A DNA stretch of 22,219 nt from Elysia marginata (Eukaryota > Mollusca > Gastropoda > Plakobranchidae): contig BMAT01009076.1 in NCBI GenBank assembly GCA_019649035.1, forward strand, positions 227,818-250,036. The letters run 5' to 3'. A program made the position numbers and the translations under genes. The notes beneath the pieces are model-generated. The model was not told the DNA's origin. It made no database searches and saw nothing but the letters and a program-made list of their open reading frames with translations. Shown here one piece after another: positions 1 through 8,452 of the stretch (within the stretch, counting starts at the first letter, position 1; each line of letters opens with the position of its first letter).

Positions 1-105
1 TTTTGGTTCACTCAGACTTGAGTTCACCCCAATCTTCAATGAGAAAGTATCAGAAAAGTAATTACATGTAAAATAATGTTTGTAATTGCACCATTGACAC
101 CAGAA

Positions 106-165
106 ATGATAGCTCAGTTGGTTGTGCTGTTGCCTCAGACTCAGGAGGAACCGGGTTGAATCCTG
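106..165 (+). repeat. tRNA-derived SINE head or tRNA pseudogene
   Basis: A Pol III A box (TAGCTCAGTTGG, 110-121) is followed 32 bases later by a B-box-like GGTTGAATCC (154-163), which lacks one base of the usual GGTTCGAATCC. The flanks do not make a convincing acceptor stem, so this is not a working tRNA gene. An A-run begins about 15 bases downstream, as expected for a short SINE or a retroposed tRNA fragment. The box motifs are seen directly; the SINE call is inference. Confidence 0.55.
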
Positions 166-176
166 TGAAGGTAAAT

Positions 177-217
177 TAAAAAAAAAAAATTGTCGCAGAG
201 ACAATTTTTTTTTTTTA
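177..217. repeat. Perfect A/T-run hairpin
   Basis: An 18-bp perfect inverted repeat surrounds a 5-base loop (GCAGA). Each arm holds a 12-base A or T run next to TTGTC/GACAA. It directly follows the tRNA-like head. It could be the meeting point of two oppositely oriented retroposon tails, or a foldback sequence. No protein-coding role is visible. Confidence 0.75.
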
Positions 218-439
218 CGCACAAGTCTAAGATCCAGATTTATATCAGGTTTTCATATATATATATATTACAATATCCTTTCATCACAATAGCCCTCTAT
301 TTCATAAACATTGTAGTCTAAAGTCTTGTTCTTAGATCTAGATCACAATCTTACATGATGGGACAGGAGGAATCTTGAGGAGGCAAGGCCTTTCTGTCAA
401 AATCTAGACCTATACAATATCAGTCACAATAATATCTAC

Positions 440-661
440 ATGTTGAATGTACAACATGCTCAACCCCTACAAAATTCAGACCTACAATACATCAATAAAG
501 CGCAAGGCCAGTCCTTCAAAACTGTTGTATCCATCTACTCCAATCAATTTTCAGCCATGAGATGCTTTGTCGCTCTATCAAGGACTGATCACACAACATC
601 GATATACCACCTATCAACAAATGGAAGAACCAGAAATGCAGTATACACAGAAGGCCTCTGA
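440..661 (+). pseudogene. Helicase-like ORF fragment (Pif1/Helitron type?)
   Basis: This is a 73-codon open frame. Residues 18-26 read INKAQGQSF and residues 43-47 read VALSR. These resemble the two late motifs of superfamily 1 Pif1-type helicases, which in Helitron Rep/Hel proteins read roughly INK-QGQ-F and VA-SR with similar spacing. No Walker A or other upstream motif is visible nearby, so if the match is real this is the C-terminal scrap of a Helitron or helicase gene. The ORF is short and the match rests on two motifs, so chance is not excluded. It lies upstream of, or in an intron of, the G-patch gene. Confidence 0.35.
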
Positions 662-773
662 GCTATTGTATTGAGGTGACATTTTCATCCCTAGCATGAT
701 CAGGCATTCAGCCAGTTCTAAAAAAATTACTTGAAGTTAAAGGAAGAAGAAATAACCTTGGTTGTTGGGAGGC

Positions 774-820
774 GTTGACTTTAAGCGAGAGTTGACTTCA
801 AGAGAATTGACTTCCTGTGG
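774..820 (+). repeat. Short tandem repeat, 16-17 bp unit
   Basis: Units starting GTTGACTT occur at 774 and 791, and a shorter unit starting TTGACTT at 807. The first two are nearly identical (TTAAGCGAGA versus TCAAGAGAA after the shared start). It is a minor diverged tandem array in noncoding DNA. Confidence 0.5.
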
Positions 821-971
821 AATCCACTGTATATCTGTTCAAATGAATTTACAAGTCCACATTTGTACCAATTTTGCAGTGGAAAATAGAAATATAAAGG
901 TCAGTTTGTTCCTGTATGATTGAAAACATTGTAACAGCATGATCTGTTATAAATCTTTTTTTCCCCATCAG

Positions 972-1195
972 CTCAGACACTAGACCAGGATTAGCACCAA
1001 AGCATATCCAACAAAGGGTAGATAAAGAAAGACAACAAAAAGAAGCAGATAAAAAAAGCCGCACAGTCCCACGCCACAAGCTAGAGGCCACTCAACGTGA
1101 AGCTGGTCTCAATGCCTCTATCGCTCCAAGCACTAAAGGGTTTGCTCTTCTTCAAAAGATGGGCTACAAACCAGGCATGGGAATTGGAAAAGAAG
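972..1195 (+). CDS. GPATCH11: GPATCH11 exon with G-patch
   Basis: A T-rich tract and CAG acceptor precede base 972; an alternative acceptor at 976 would shorten the exon by five bases and change the incoming phase. The exon reads SDTRPGLAPKH, then a basic Gln/Lys-rich stretch, then most of the G-patch. It ends after the first base of a Gly codon at a GTAAC donor. The G-patch glycines GY, GMG and GKE/G are present in order. The preceding exon with Met is not seen in 1-971. Confidence 0.92.
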
Positions 1196-4100
1196 GTAAC
1201 TTAATAATTGTTTACAGCCTTTTAAACAGGAGTATCAGTTATCTGATGGGAATGAAGAAAAACTTTGATTTAAGAGAATTTGAATTATACTGTGGACAAG
1301 GTTAAATTACTAAGCCATTTCTCAGTTCTATAGCACCTTGCTCTCTCACCCCACCCTTGCGTAAATGCATAAACAAACTTATTTTATGAGTATACAAACC
1401 CCTGGGTAGCTTCTTAGAAAGTTGAATGACAATTGCAGTAAGACTAAGTGTTGATCATAAAACTGACATGCTTTGGAGAAGCAAAACTGCTAGGAAATAA
1501 AAGGAAAACTTTCTTTAAGCCTCAACATAAACTGCGAATCAAGAGAATTGAACCTTATGAAGTTGGAATCGTAAGTTGATCTAACAAAGCCAAAGAAGAA
1601 AAATTCATAAGCCTCACATGAAGAAAACTTCAAATTATAAGAAATTCAGATTCTCATACTTCAATTTCGGAGGTTTTCACTCCTCAGTCTAGAGAGCTGG
1701 CTTTCAGAAACAAAAATATGAGCCAGTCTCTTTTAATCATATCAAGCACACATGTATAAAAAAAACGACATATTTTAATTATTATCATCACTCAGGACTG
1801 AGACAAAAAGCTAAATGAATCTGCATGGGATGGATGTTCATGTTAACATGAACATAGATAATCAAAGATTTATTTGAAAAAATTAAAATAATACCACATG
1901 GTTTTTTTTTTTACATTTTCTACATAGCTTTGGTTTTTGTGAAACAAAAATGAGTTATCAATTAAAGTTTCTTATTGTCAGCTTATTCCGTCTACAGGTG
2001 TAATGTTTGCAAGGTCATGCGGTTTTCTGTAATGTTTGCAACAAAATCTACTTGAAAATGCTGTTTTTATGAGTTCAATATAGTTTTGATTCACTTGACA
2101 ATGATCTTTTGTAAGTTGAAATTTATGTATGAGGTACATGTTGTACAGACCCTGGCTGTTACCTGTAGATCTAATGTTTAACATTACACAGACCAGAGTG
2201 CCTGATCGGAAATTTTGTCCTTGAAATGTTTAGATTGGTATTTAAATTTTTAGTTTCAATTTAAAATGAAATTGTTTTTGACTTTCTTTTTTCAACTTTA
2301 CCATTATGATTACAGGTACTGGTATAGTTGAGCCAGTTAGAATTGAACTAAAGAGTGGACGCTCTGGCCTTGGAAGAGACTCTGAAATGAAGAGGAAGGC
2401 TACAGAAATGAACCAAATGAGGTCTATAATGGTGGCTAAAAGAAAAAAAATAGAGGAAAAGCTTCAAGCTTCCTTTAGAGGACGCATTAGTGAACGCTTT
2501 ACAGAAAAGAATGTGGAAAGAGATCTGAGAACTGCGCAAAAAGCATGTCTACAGTTGGATCAGGAAAAGGTGGGGTCATGTTTCAACTTTAAATTTTTTT
2601 TTTTTTTTGCATGAATTAGTAAAAAAATAGCACAGTTCCGTTCTAAATGATAAAGATTAGTTAATCTTGTCTTAAATGAAATTAATCAACTTAAATGGGG
2701 GATTTGGCCGAAGCAGGTGTAGCAGGTGCTTAAATGCTTATAAATGTGACAATTGTTATGGTAGTAAGTATAAGCACAAGTGATAATCAATGAGCAAAGA
2801 GTTTCTGGTTTTTTTTTCCCTTCAATCCTTCAAATGCTAATTTATTTCATTCTCTTGAGATAGTTTTCAATGAAATGTCTTCAAAGTTTAATATATCAAT
2901 CAGTAAGTTTTTCAAATACTGATTTAGACAATTTATTTCATACCCTTGAGTTCATGTTAATGAAATATTTTCACATTTTAAGATATATTGAAGCCATTCC
3001 ATGTGTATTGCCTTGGGTTTTACCTTTTTAGACTTATTTATGTAATAATTGAGCCCTTACATTTGAAGCAAAAACCTAATGTATGTGTATTAACGTATGA
3101 GAATCCCATCTCTTTTAATTCTCTTAAATCATAGGGGCTTGTAGAACCAGAGACAGGTTTCTTTTGGCCAGCAAGTAGCCTTCCTTCACAAAAGGAAGAA
3201 GAGGAAGATGAAGAGGAGGATCACTCACAAAAACAAACACTTCAACAAAGTGATCGTTTAAATGACAGTGATCTTGAAGACGAACAAGACAATGAAAATG
3301 AAGTGCCTGCAGATGAGGATCCATACTGTGATTTTTCTGTGAGATTCTTATGAAGTTCTGTAGTAAGCATAGTATCTGGAATTTCCCTATACTGAAATTC
3401 ACCAATACTATAAAGTATATTGAAAAATACTTTAGTTTCTCTATTTAGAAAATTATTTTCTTCAAATCAAATAACTCTGAGCACTTAAAAGTGTTAAAAC
3501 TTTAAATCACTGAATACTTTTGTTGCTTATGTGGATGTGCACTTTCACTGTCCCATAACTGTAATTTGTAAATATCACAGATATGCGTTTGATGTAGTCT
3601 CCGGAAGTTAGAAAAGGCAATTCACGTTTGTAATATAACTCAGTCAATTCAGTAGGAGGATAAACTTTTTTTTACATACACTTTTTTCAAAACCATAGAT
3701 CTTTTCTACGTAATGAATTGTGAAATTTTAAAGCAACAAAGTTGCAGATCATCTCCAAGTTCAACATGTTATTAAAATTTGCGTCATTCTCTGTTTTCAG
3801 GAAATGGAAAAACTGGACATGGTTACAAGATACCTACGCAATGTATATTACTACTGTATATGGTGTGGCATAAAATATAATGGTTTGTATCTTTTAACCA
3901 TTTTCTAAATATCTTTTTACATTTTTTCATTTATCTATAAGCTTGAATAAGTTTAAATTACAGGCTTAAAATACTTATCATCACAGCATAAAGATGCTGA
4001 GCATTGTATCGGCACAATAGCAATCCCTAGGCACCATATCACAAACCTTAAACCATCGACGCTCAATAGTTGTCTGCTCTAAGCTGACTTACTAACTTCT

Positions 4101-4335
4101 GTTTAGAAGGAAGAAAATCAACAGGGAATATATTCAATTGGTTTATTTTTTCTGGTGTTTAGATAAAGTCACCAAAGCCCAATTGTAAAGTAGTGATTGT
4201 ATTAATAAGTAATATTGACTATTTTAAGTATTTAACCAGTTTTGACCACATCTTTTTTAAAAATTCTTTCGACTATCAGATCCAGAAGACCTATCATCCA
4301 ACTGCCCTGGAAATTCAGCTGATGCTCATGACTGA
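972..4335 (+). CDS. GPATCH11: G-patch domain-containing protein 11 ortholog, five exons, 5' partial
   Basis: The coding sequence joins 972-1195, 2316-2569, 3135-3338, 3801-3882 and 4280-4335, giving about 272 visible residues with one continuous frame across four GT-AG introns. In order it shows an RPGL segment near the start, a G-patch (FALLQKMGYKPGMGIGKEG), a Lys/Glu-rich coiled-coil-like region with the DLR..QKACLQLD signature, an acidic stretch, and the Cys-containing C-terminal segment ending SSNCPGNSADAHD. This order and ending match metazoan GPATCH11 (CCDC75), which has a G-patch plus a C-terminal DUF4187 region. G-patch proteins usually bind RNA helicases or spliceosomal partners in the nucleus; GPATCH11 is also reported at kinetochores. 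The vertebrate protein is only slightly longer, so only a short N-terminal exon with the start codon is missing. No premature stop or frameshift is visible, so the gene looks functional. It is the only intact host gene recognised in the window. Confidence 0.93.
2316..2569 (+). CDS. GPATCH11: GPATCH11 exon, end of G-patch and coiled-coil region
   Basis: A TTACAG acceptor leads into the two bases that complete the split Gly codon, followed by TGIVEPVRIELKSGRSGLG. The remainder is highly charged (MKRKATEMNQMRS, KRKKIEEKLQ) and closes with DLRTAQKACLQLDQEK, a conserved block of the family. The donor is AAG/GTGGGG. The open frame runs past the exon into an intronic T-run, which is not coding. Confidence 0.93.
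2829..2985 (+). repeat. Diverged direct duplication inside a GPATCH11 intron
   Basis: Two segments of about 60-70 bases, beginning near 2829 and 2911, share TTCAAAT, AATTTATTTCAT, CTTGAG, AATGAAAT and a trailing AT-rich stretch in the same order. The intron is 2570-3134. This looks like an old local duplication with no coding content. Confidence 0.45.
3135..3338 (+). CDS. GPATCH11: GPATCH11 acidic exon
   Basis: This is a phase-0 exon of exactly 68 codons between an ATAG acceptor and a GTGAGA donor. It begins GLVEPETGFFWPAS, comparable to the aromatic segment that precedes the acidic run in vertebrate orthologs. It then runs through EEEEDEEEDH and a Gln/Asp/Glu-rich tail ending DPYCDFS. The long open frame on the opposite strand here is a shadow. 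Confidence 0.9.
3801..3882 (+). CDS. GPATCH11: GPATCH11 exon, start of the C-terminal Cys segment
   Basis: A pyrimidine-rich CTGTTTTCAG acceptor precedes EMEKLDMVTRYLRNVYYYC. The exon carries YCIWCG, a C-x2-C pair, and ends after the first base of an Asp codon at a GTTTGT donor. The Y-CIWCG segment is the best conserved part of the C-terminal domain. Confidence 0.93.
4280..4335 (+). CDS. GPATCH11: GPATCH11 terminal exon and stop
   Basis: The exon follows a CTATCAG acceptor and completes the split Asp codon. It reads PEDLSSNCPGNSADAHD and stops at TGA 4333-4335. The Cys in NCPG with the C-x2-C pair of the previous exon fits a small metal-binding knuckle, an inference from Cys spacing. The family ends in nearly the same residues. 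Confidence 0.94.
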
Positions 4336-4654
4336 GACTTGCTTACAGACATTGGAAACTTGACCAGCCTTGGATTTCAACAATTAGACTTTTTGGGTCT
4401 GCACACTGTATGCTAAAGGGAACTAACAGATGGTTCCTCTTTGGCAAAAAACAAATCTCAAAGGTCCTAAACCACCCTTCACTTAATGATTGTTACTGAA
4501 AAGCGTTCAGTAACATATTTCTGTGGATACAAGCTTATGTTAACTCTAAAAGAACAAACTTCTTTGTTTTTTTTCAAGGATTTTCATCTAGAGGAAGTAC
4601 ATTTCATTGACAGTTTAAAAATGAAGTTAGTATTATATGATCATGATCCTTGCA

Positions 4655-4660
4655 ATTAAA
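4655..4660 (+). promoter_or_regulatory. Candidate poly(A) signal ATTAAA for GPATCH11
   Basis: ATTAAA lies 320 bases past the stop codon, and GT-rich sequence follows around 4735-4760, the usual arrangement for 3' end formation. An AATAAA at 5255-5260 is a possible distal alternative. Neither is tested by transcript data. Confidence 0.35.
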
Positions 4661-5910
4661 GCTAAAACCTGCAAAAAGTAATGCATGAGCATTCTGTTTC
4701 CTTGGAAAAATAGAGAAGATTATCCAAAAACAAATTGTCTTTGTTCAGGTTATGTTGGAAAGAATAAGTTGTGATAATATTTTGATAGAATCGAAAAGCC
4801 AGATACTGCTTTTTTTTTCGCTTTTACACTGCAAGGCCAGACCATATAGACTGAGATTTGCTGTGTTTGCAGAGCGGAATATTTCCAACAGGAATATTAT
4901 GCCCAAAGACAATGGTGTTTTTGTTCCTGTTAAGCAATAATGTCTGGGGTTGTAACATGTTAACTTTTTATGGAGTTCAAATCTCTTTTGCTGCACCATA
5001 AAATGCTTTTTGTTAGAATAGTTTGAAGTAGTTATTTGTGAGGACAAAAAGAACACAACTCTATAATGATCTTTTCTTAATTTTATTTGACCTATTTCTG
5101 CACAATCCTGAATCTATTTTGTCGTATTATTATTTGACCTATTTTTATAGGGAGTGTCAAAGCTGAGAGTGAACTATGACATGCACACAATGTCAACCTA
5201 TTCTCAGCTAAAAGTTTAAATTAAGTCTCAGTGCTTCAGACAAAACAGGATTCAAATAAATTAGCCAATGCTAAATGCACCAAACCTTCAATCAGCTGGT
5301 GTCAAAACAAAGTTTACTGAGAATGTTCTGAAATGTTTCTGTTGGAGACCTTCAAAATTGAAATCTGAAGTTTATTAATTGTAAAGTATATTTTTCCTTC
5401 TTTTTTTTTATTTTAACTCGTACTTTTACATTTCCGAGGTTGAATTTGGTTTCATGAAAGTTTAAATATTGTGGCTTGTAGAAGTTTTTTATTCTGTCTC
5501 CTTTTAGTTGCACTTGCCCAAAGCATGTGCATCCACAGAGGGGCAATAACTGAATAAGCCCCTCGATATTTTTACATTCGGCAATTTTATTATATTACTC
5601 ATAAACAACAGTCAGGTGAAAGTTTAAACATAAGTGCATGAACTTAAATTTGACGGAATATACATAATTAACACATTATGAGCCCTTAAGTTGATAGCTG
5701 TCACAAATCCACCCGAAAACTTCATTATCAGCACCTGAAGGAATATCTATGCATCTTACATAATATCATGAATCACACAGGTCATAGTAAACTCACTGTT
5801 CTGCCCTTCCATTGTTGTTGCAATGAGGACAAATTTTTATTTTCTGTGTCTTTGCTATCCTGTGAGTCCAGAAGCCTTCTTTTCTTGCATTTTGCTTTTA
5901 AATTGGGTTT
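4661..5910. other. Intergenic or 3' UTR sequence without a recognised gene
   Basis: Short open frames on both strands (for example 4745-5056 minus and 5352-5546 minus) have no recognisable motifs and poor composition for coding. An 8-bp inverted repeat AGCTGAGA/TCTCAGCT (5161-5209) encloses a second 5-bp one. Nothing else is supported. Confidence 0.6.
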
Positions 5911-5915
5911 GGAAG

Positions 5916-6063
5916 TGTAATGTTACTGGACAAACACATTAAGACATGTAGCTAGAGCCAGAATCGTGACTGAGGTTCAAGTGTATTGCGCCAAGCTCAC
6001 ATTGACAGGTAACAGTCAGCAAGTCAGACCGTTGTGTAAACAATTAATAGTAATACTAACCTG
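5916..6063 (-). repeat. 3' LTR, truncated at its U3 start
   Basis: The outer end TGTAATGTTACTGG matches the other LTR's TGTAGTGTTACTGG and abuts GGAAG. At the inner end the match fades near 6060-6063, where protease-like coding sequence begins. No polypurine tract is seen, as expected if the deletion removed it. Confidence 0.8.
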
Positions 6064-6240
6064 CCAAGCACGCCCACTTCCACATTACCTGGACCATAAA
6101 ACTTTTTAGGGGTAGGAGTCAAAGTTACTCCAGTTGGAATCAAAGCTTCAGGAATAACAGTGACATCCACTCCCATGTCAATTTTGAAGGCCATATCTTT
6201 GCCATTGACAAACACCCTTGCTTTCCATGGGCTTTCTGTG
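6061..6240 (-). pseudogene. Retroviral-type aspartic protease fragment
   Basis: The frame reads VNGKDMAFKIDMGVDVTVIPE and later FYGPG...VLG, the layout of Gypsy-type proteases. The active-site triad D-T/S-G is replaced by D-M-G (Asp codon 6179-6177) and the following A by V. Both changes are what C-to-T decay at CpG would give. The frame runs directly into LTR sequence after VLG. The enzyme would be inactive. Confidence 0.75.
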
Positions 6241-6560
6241 TGTTCCTAAAAAGGCTTCAGAGTCTTCAGAAACATCTAACGCATTGACTTTTATTTTTCC
6301 TTTCCTCCTACAGAGTTTGTCGAAATGTCCCCGTTTTTTACAGATGTAACATGTAGCATCTTTGGCTGCACATTTTCCCACACTGTGTATTTTTCCACAT
6401 CTAGTACAGTGTACTGCATTTGCAGTTCAAGTAGCTGGTTTGTTATGTGCTTTGAAACCGTTGAACTTCTTTTTAAATCCAGACTGGGTTTTGTCCACTG
6501 TATTTCCAGCAGGGATGGCACTGATTTTCTTGCACACTTCCACATCACCAGGCTCTTTGA
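6178..6560 (-). pseudogene. Gag C-terminal part with two zinc knuckles
   Basis: The first knuckle (6408-6370) is C-x2-C-x3-H-x4-C, CTRCGKIHSVGKC. The second (6351-6310) is canonical C-x2-C-x4-H-x4-C, CYICKKRGHFDKLC. Such paired knuckles bind RNA in Gag nucleocapsid regions of Ty3/Gypsy elements. A stop and a frame change just upstream of knuckle 1 break the reading frame. The gag frame ends near 6178, overlapping the protease frame, as in elements that use frameshifting between gag and pol. Confidence 0.8.
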
Positions 6561-7770
6561 CTCTCTTGTTTTTAAAAAGCTTTCCAGTTTCTGATGTATA
6601 CTTGATTCCATGGTTACGTTTCTGTTTTCTAGCCTGACGTTCCTTACATGGCTGTGTTTTCTCTTGTTCAGGATCTTAATCTCCTCTCAAGATTCACCGT
6701 CTACAACAAATTCACTTGGATGCAAGATTTTTGGGCATTTATTGGATTCTTGGCTGAATTTCTCTTTGGTGGGCTAAAAAATCTCAGAGGAAACATTATC
6801 AATACCATAATTGATATCCCTATCACTTAAGTCACCGTCACTCTGTGAGTCATTTTCCTCGGATGGAAGATAATCAGGGTCTTTATCTGAATCATCTCCT
6901 TCTCTCTCTTTACCTATTCCATCGGGCCAAACTACAATGCCAGTTTTATCAAAACCATAAGATTGCTTTCCTTTCTCAAAACTATGATTTGAACATGGAC
7001 TATCATCAACAAAATGATCATAACACAACAGGTCATACACACACAATATGCAGCAAAAATGCCTTCTTTTCATTGATCATGGGAACACTGGGCATTATTT
7101 CGACTAGAAACACTTTGAAGCTCATGATATGGTTGTGTATCAGGATTCTGATTTCTTGGTGTCTCTAGTTGTTCATCCATGGGGTTGGCCTTTTCCCTTG
7201 CAGTCACTCCGTAATAGCATGGTTTACAGCGGAAGGTCATCTTCAGAGTTGCTGGATTGGTCAATCTGAAAATAAAATAATTAAATATTTAAGTCCATTT
7301 TATCCAAACAAATAATAGCTAACAAATTACCCACCGACAGACCTTAACACTCTAGAGCAGTCTCAAACATATTTCAGAACGTTGCTGAATTTGTTGCTAT
7401 TTCTTGGCACTGCAGTAATGTCCTATACACTATTCCTAGTGCATATAGGCAGTTACTATTTTGATAGACTGTTGCACTGAAATGTTTGAAAAAGATTGGC
7501 TTTCCCTTGCGAGCCAATATATTGACGCTCTAGTCAGGGATGGAGCCTGTAAACATTGGATTATGGTTCCAATGCTCTGACCTGCCCACAATCCCCAATG
7601 GACATTTTCATTTAAGTAACAACCACACACCTTTAGTAAACATATGTTACACACTTCGCCACCTTGAAATAATACCATATAGCTTAATATATTAAAATAC
7701 ATGAAAACAATATACAAGGGATATAAGAAACATCACTAATTCTAAAGAGGTGTGACCTCTAACAGTTATA
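6560..7770 (-). other. Sequence interrupting gag, possibly a nested insertion
   Basis: Between the N-terminal gag block and the zinc knuckles lies about 1.2 kb that does not look like gag. It holds an acidic segment (KDPDYLPSEENDSQSDGD, from the open frame 7073-6774), a basic RKQKRNHG segment with Y and GK after it (near 6640-6570), and an acceptor-like TTTTATTTTCAG before 7264. The acidic-then-basic layout resembles unnamed, repeat-associated invertebrate proteins. No clear terminal repeats or target duplication were found, so the exact borders are uncertain. Confidence 0.4.
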
Positions 7771-8032
7771 TGACGATTTGACAAGTCTGTTCTATCTTCT
7801 TCTGACAGGGGTAACCCTTCTATTACGTCTAAAGCTTCATCTCCTATGCAAGTCATGAAGACAGCAACTTGAAATTCTGCATTTTCTTCTTGCGATCTTG
7901 AAGCTATAGCGTAGTTTTTCCATTGTGAAAACGCTTCCAGTTTTGTTGTACTTCACTTCTTGTTAAAAAATCTAATTTCTTAGGGGCAGACAAAGTGGAG
8001 GTGAACCTTTTAGGGTTTTGTGCTTCAGCCAT
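7760..8032 (-). pseudogene. Gag N-terminal part, frameshifted
   Basis: The frame starts at ATG 8032 (MAEAQNPKRF) and resembles invertebrate Gypsy gag, with a W-K-F/Y-A-I-A-S pattern and an AEFQVAVFMTCIGDEALDV block. A one-base deletion near 7925 throws the first 37 or so codons out of frame with the rest. Gag-like similarity is lost near 7770, where the inserted segment seems to begin. Gag forms the particle core in intact relatives; this copy cannot. Confidence 0.65.
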
Positions 8033-8258
8033 TCTAGAAACTTACTACTACTAGTCTTTCTAATCTAGAATTTACTTTGTGGTGTCGAGCTAAATCTCAA
8101 TTTAACTCTTTACACACGGACGGCGACCGTTAAGTGTACATTACGCTACCATAAGTAACTTCAAATAACACCCCTCTACCTCTAGATCCAGATCAAATTT
8201 ATGTCTGAAATTCGCTTAGTACTTCCCTGATTTTCAACCTGTTCATTCAATATTATAT

Positions 8259-8275
8259 CCTGAGGCTGGGCGCCA
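8259..8275 (-). other. Primer-binding site
   Basis: Immediately inside the 5' LTR the - strand reads TGGCGCCCAGCC. TGGCGCC matches the 3' end of some tRNAs and is a common primer-binding-site start in retroelements. The position is exact; the priming tRNA is not assigned. Confidence 0.7.
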
Positions 8276-8447
8276 TGTAGTGTTACTGGACAAACACATT
8301 AAGACATGTAGCTAGACCCAGAATCATGACTGCAATTCGAAAGTGTACAACTAGACTGTTTATTGCGCCAAGCTCACATTGACAGGTAACAGTCAGCAAG
8401 TCAGGCCGTTGTGTAAACATAATACTAACTTGTCAGATAATACTACA
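8276..8447 (-). repeat. 5' LTR
   Basis: This 172-bp repeat has TGTAGT/ACTACA inverted ends and shares most of its length with the repeat at 5916-6063. It contains a 15-base segment around CTAGACTGTT that the left copy lacks, plus scattered substitutions. The GGAAG duplication abuts its outer end. Confidence 0.85.
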
Positions 8448-8452
8448 GGAAG

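Larger units (their letters stand above)
5916..8447 (-). mobile_element. Internally deleted LTR retrotransposon (Ty3/Gypsy-like) with target duplication
   Basis: A 2532-bp element is bounded by related terminal repeats and by the same 5-bp duplication GGAAG at 5911-5915 and 8448-8452. The right repeat (8276-8447) starts TGTAGT and ends ACTACA and is the 5' LTR for a - strand element. Directly inside it on the - strand is TGGCGCCCAGCC, a standard primer-binding-site position. Gag, zinc knuckles and protease follow on the - strand, but RT, RNase H and integrase are absent. The left repeat lacks about 20 bases of its U3 start and is fused to protease coding sequence. Because reverse transcription would renew both LTRs, that deletion must postdate insertion. 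The element is dead; its age is suggested by LTR divergence. Confidence 0.88.

Noticed and set aside
177..217. Hairpin plus T-run as a transcription terminator
   Set aside because: An intrinsic terminator is a bacterial feature; the surroundings are clearly eukaryotic with introns and retroelements.
3124..3405. 93-codon open frame on the - strand over a GPATCH11 exon
   Set aside because: It is the antisense shadow of the acidic exon; the + strand has matching splice sites and family similarity.
4745..5056. 103-codon - strand open frame downstream of GPATCH11
   Set aside because: It has no motif, an AT-driven composition and a competing frame on the other strand.
7436..7717. 93-codon - strand frame inside the interrupted gag region
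   Set aside because: It shows neither gag nor other recognisable motifs and includes several unlikely Cys/Tyr-rich stretches; treated as part of the uncertain insert.
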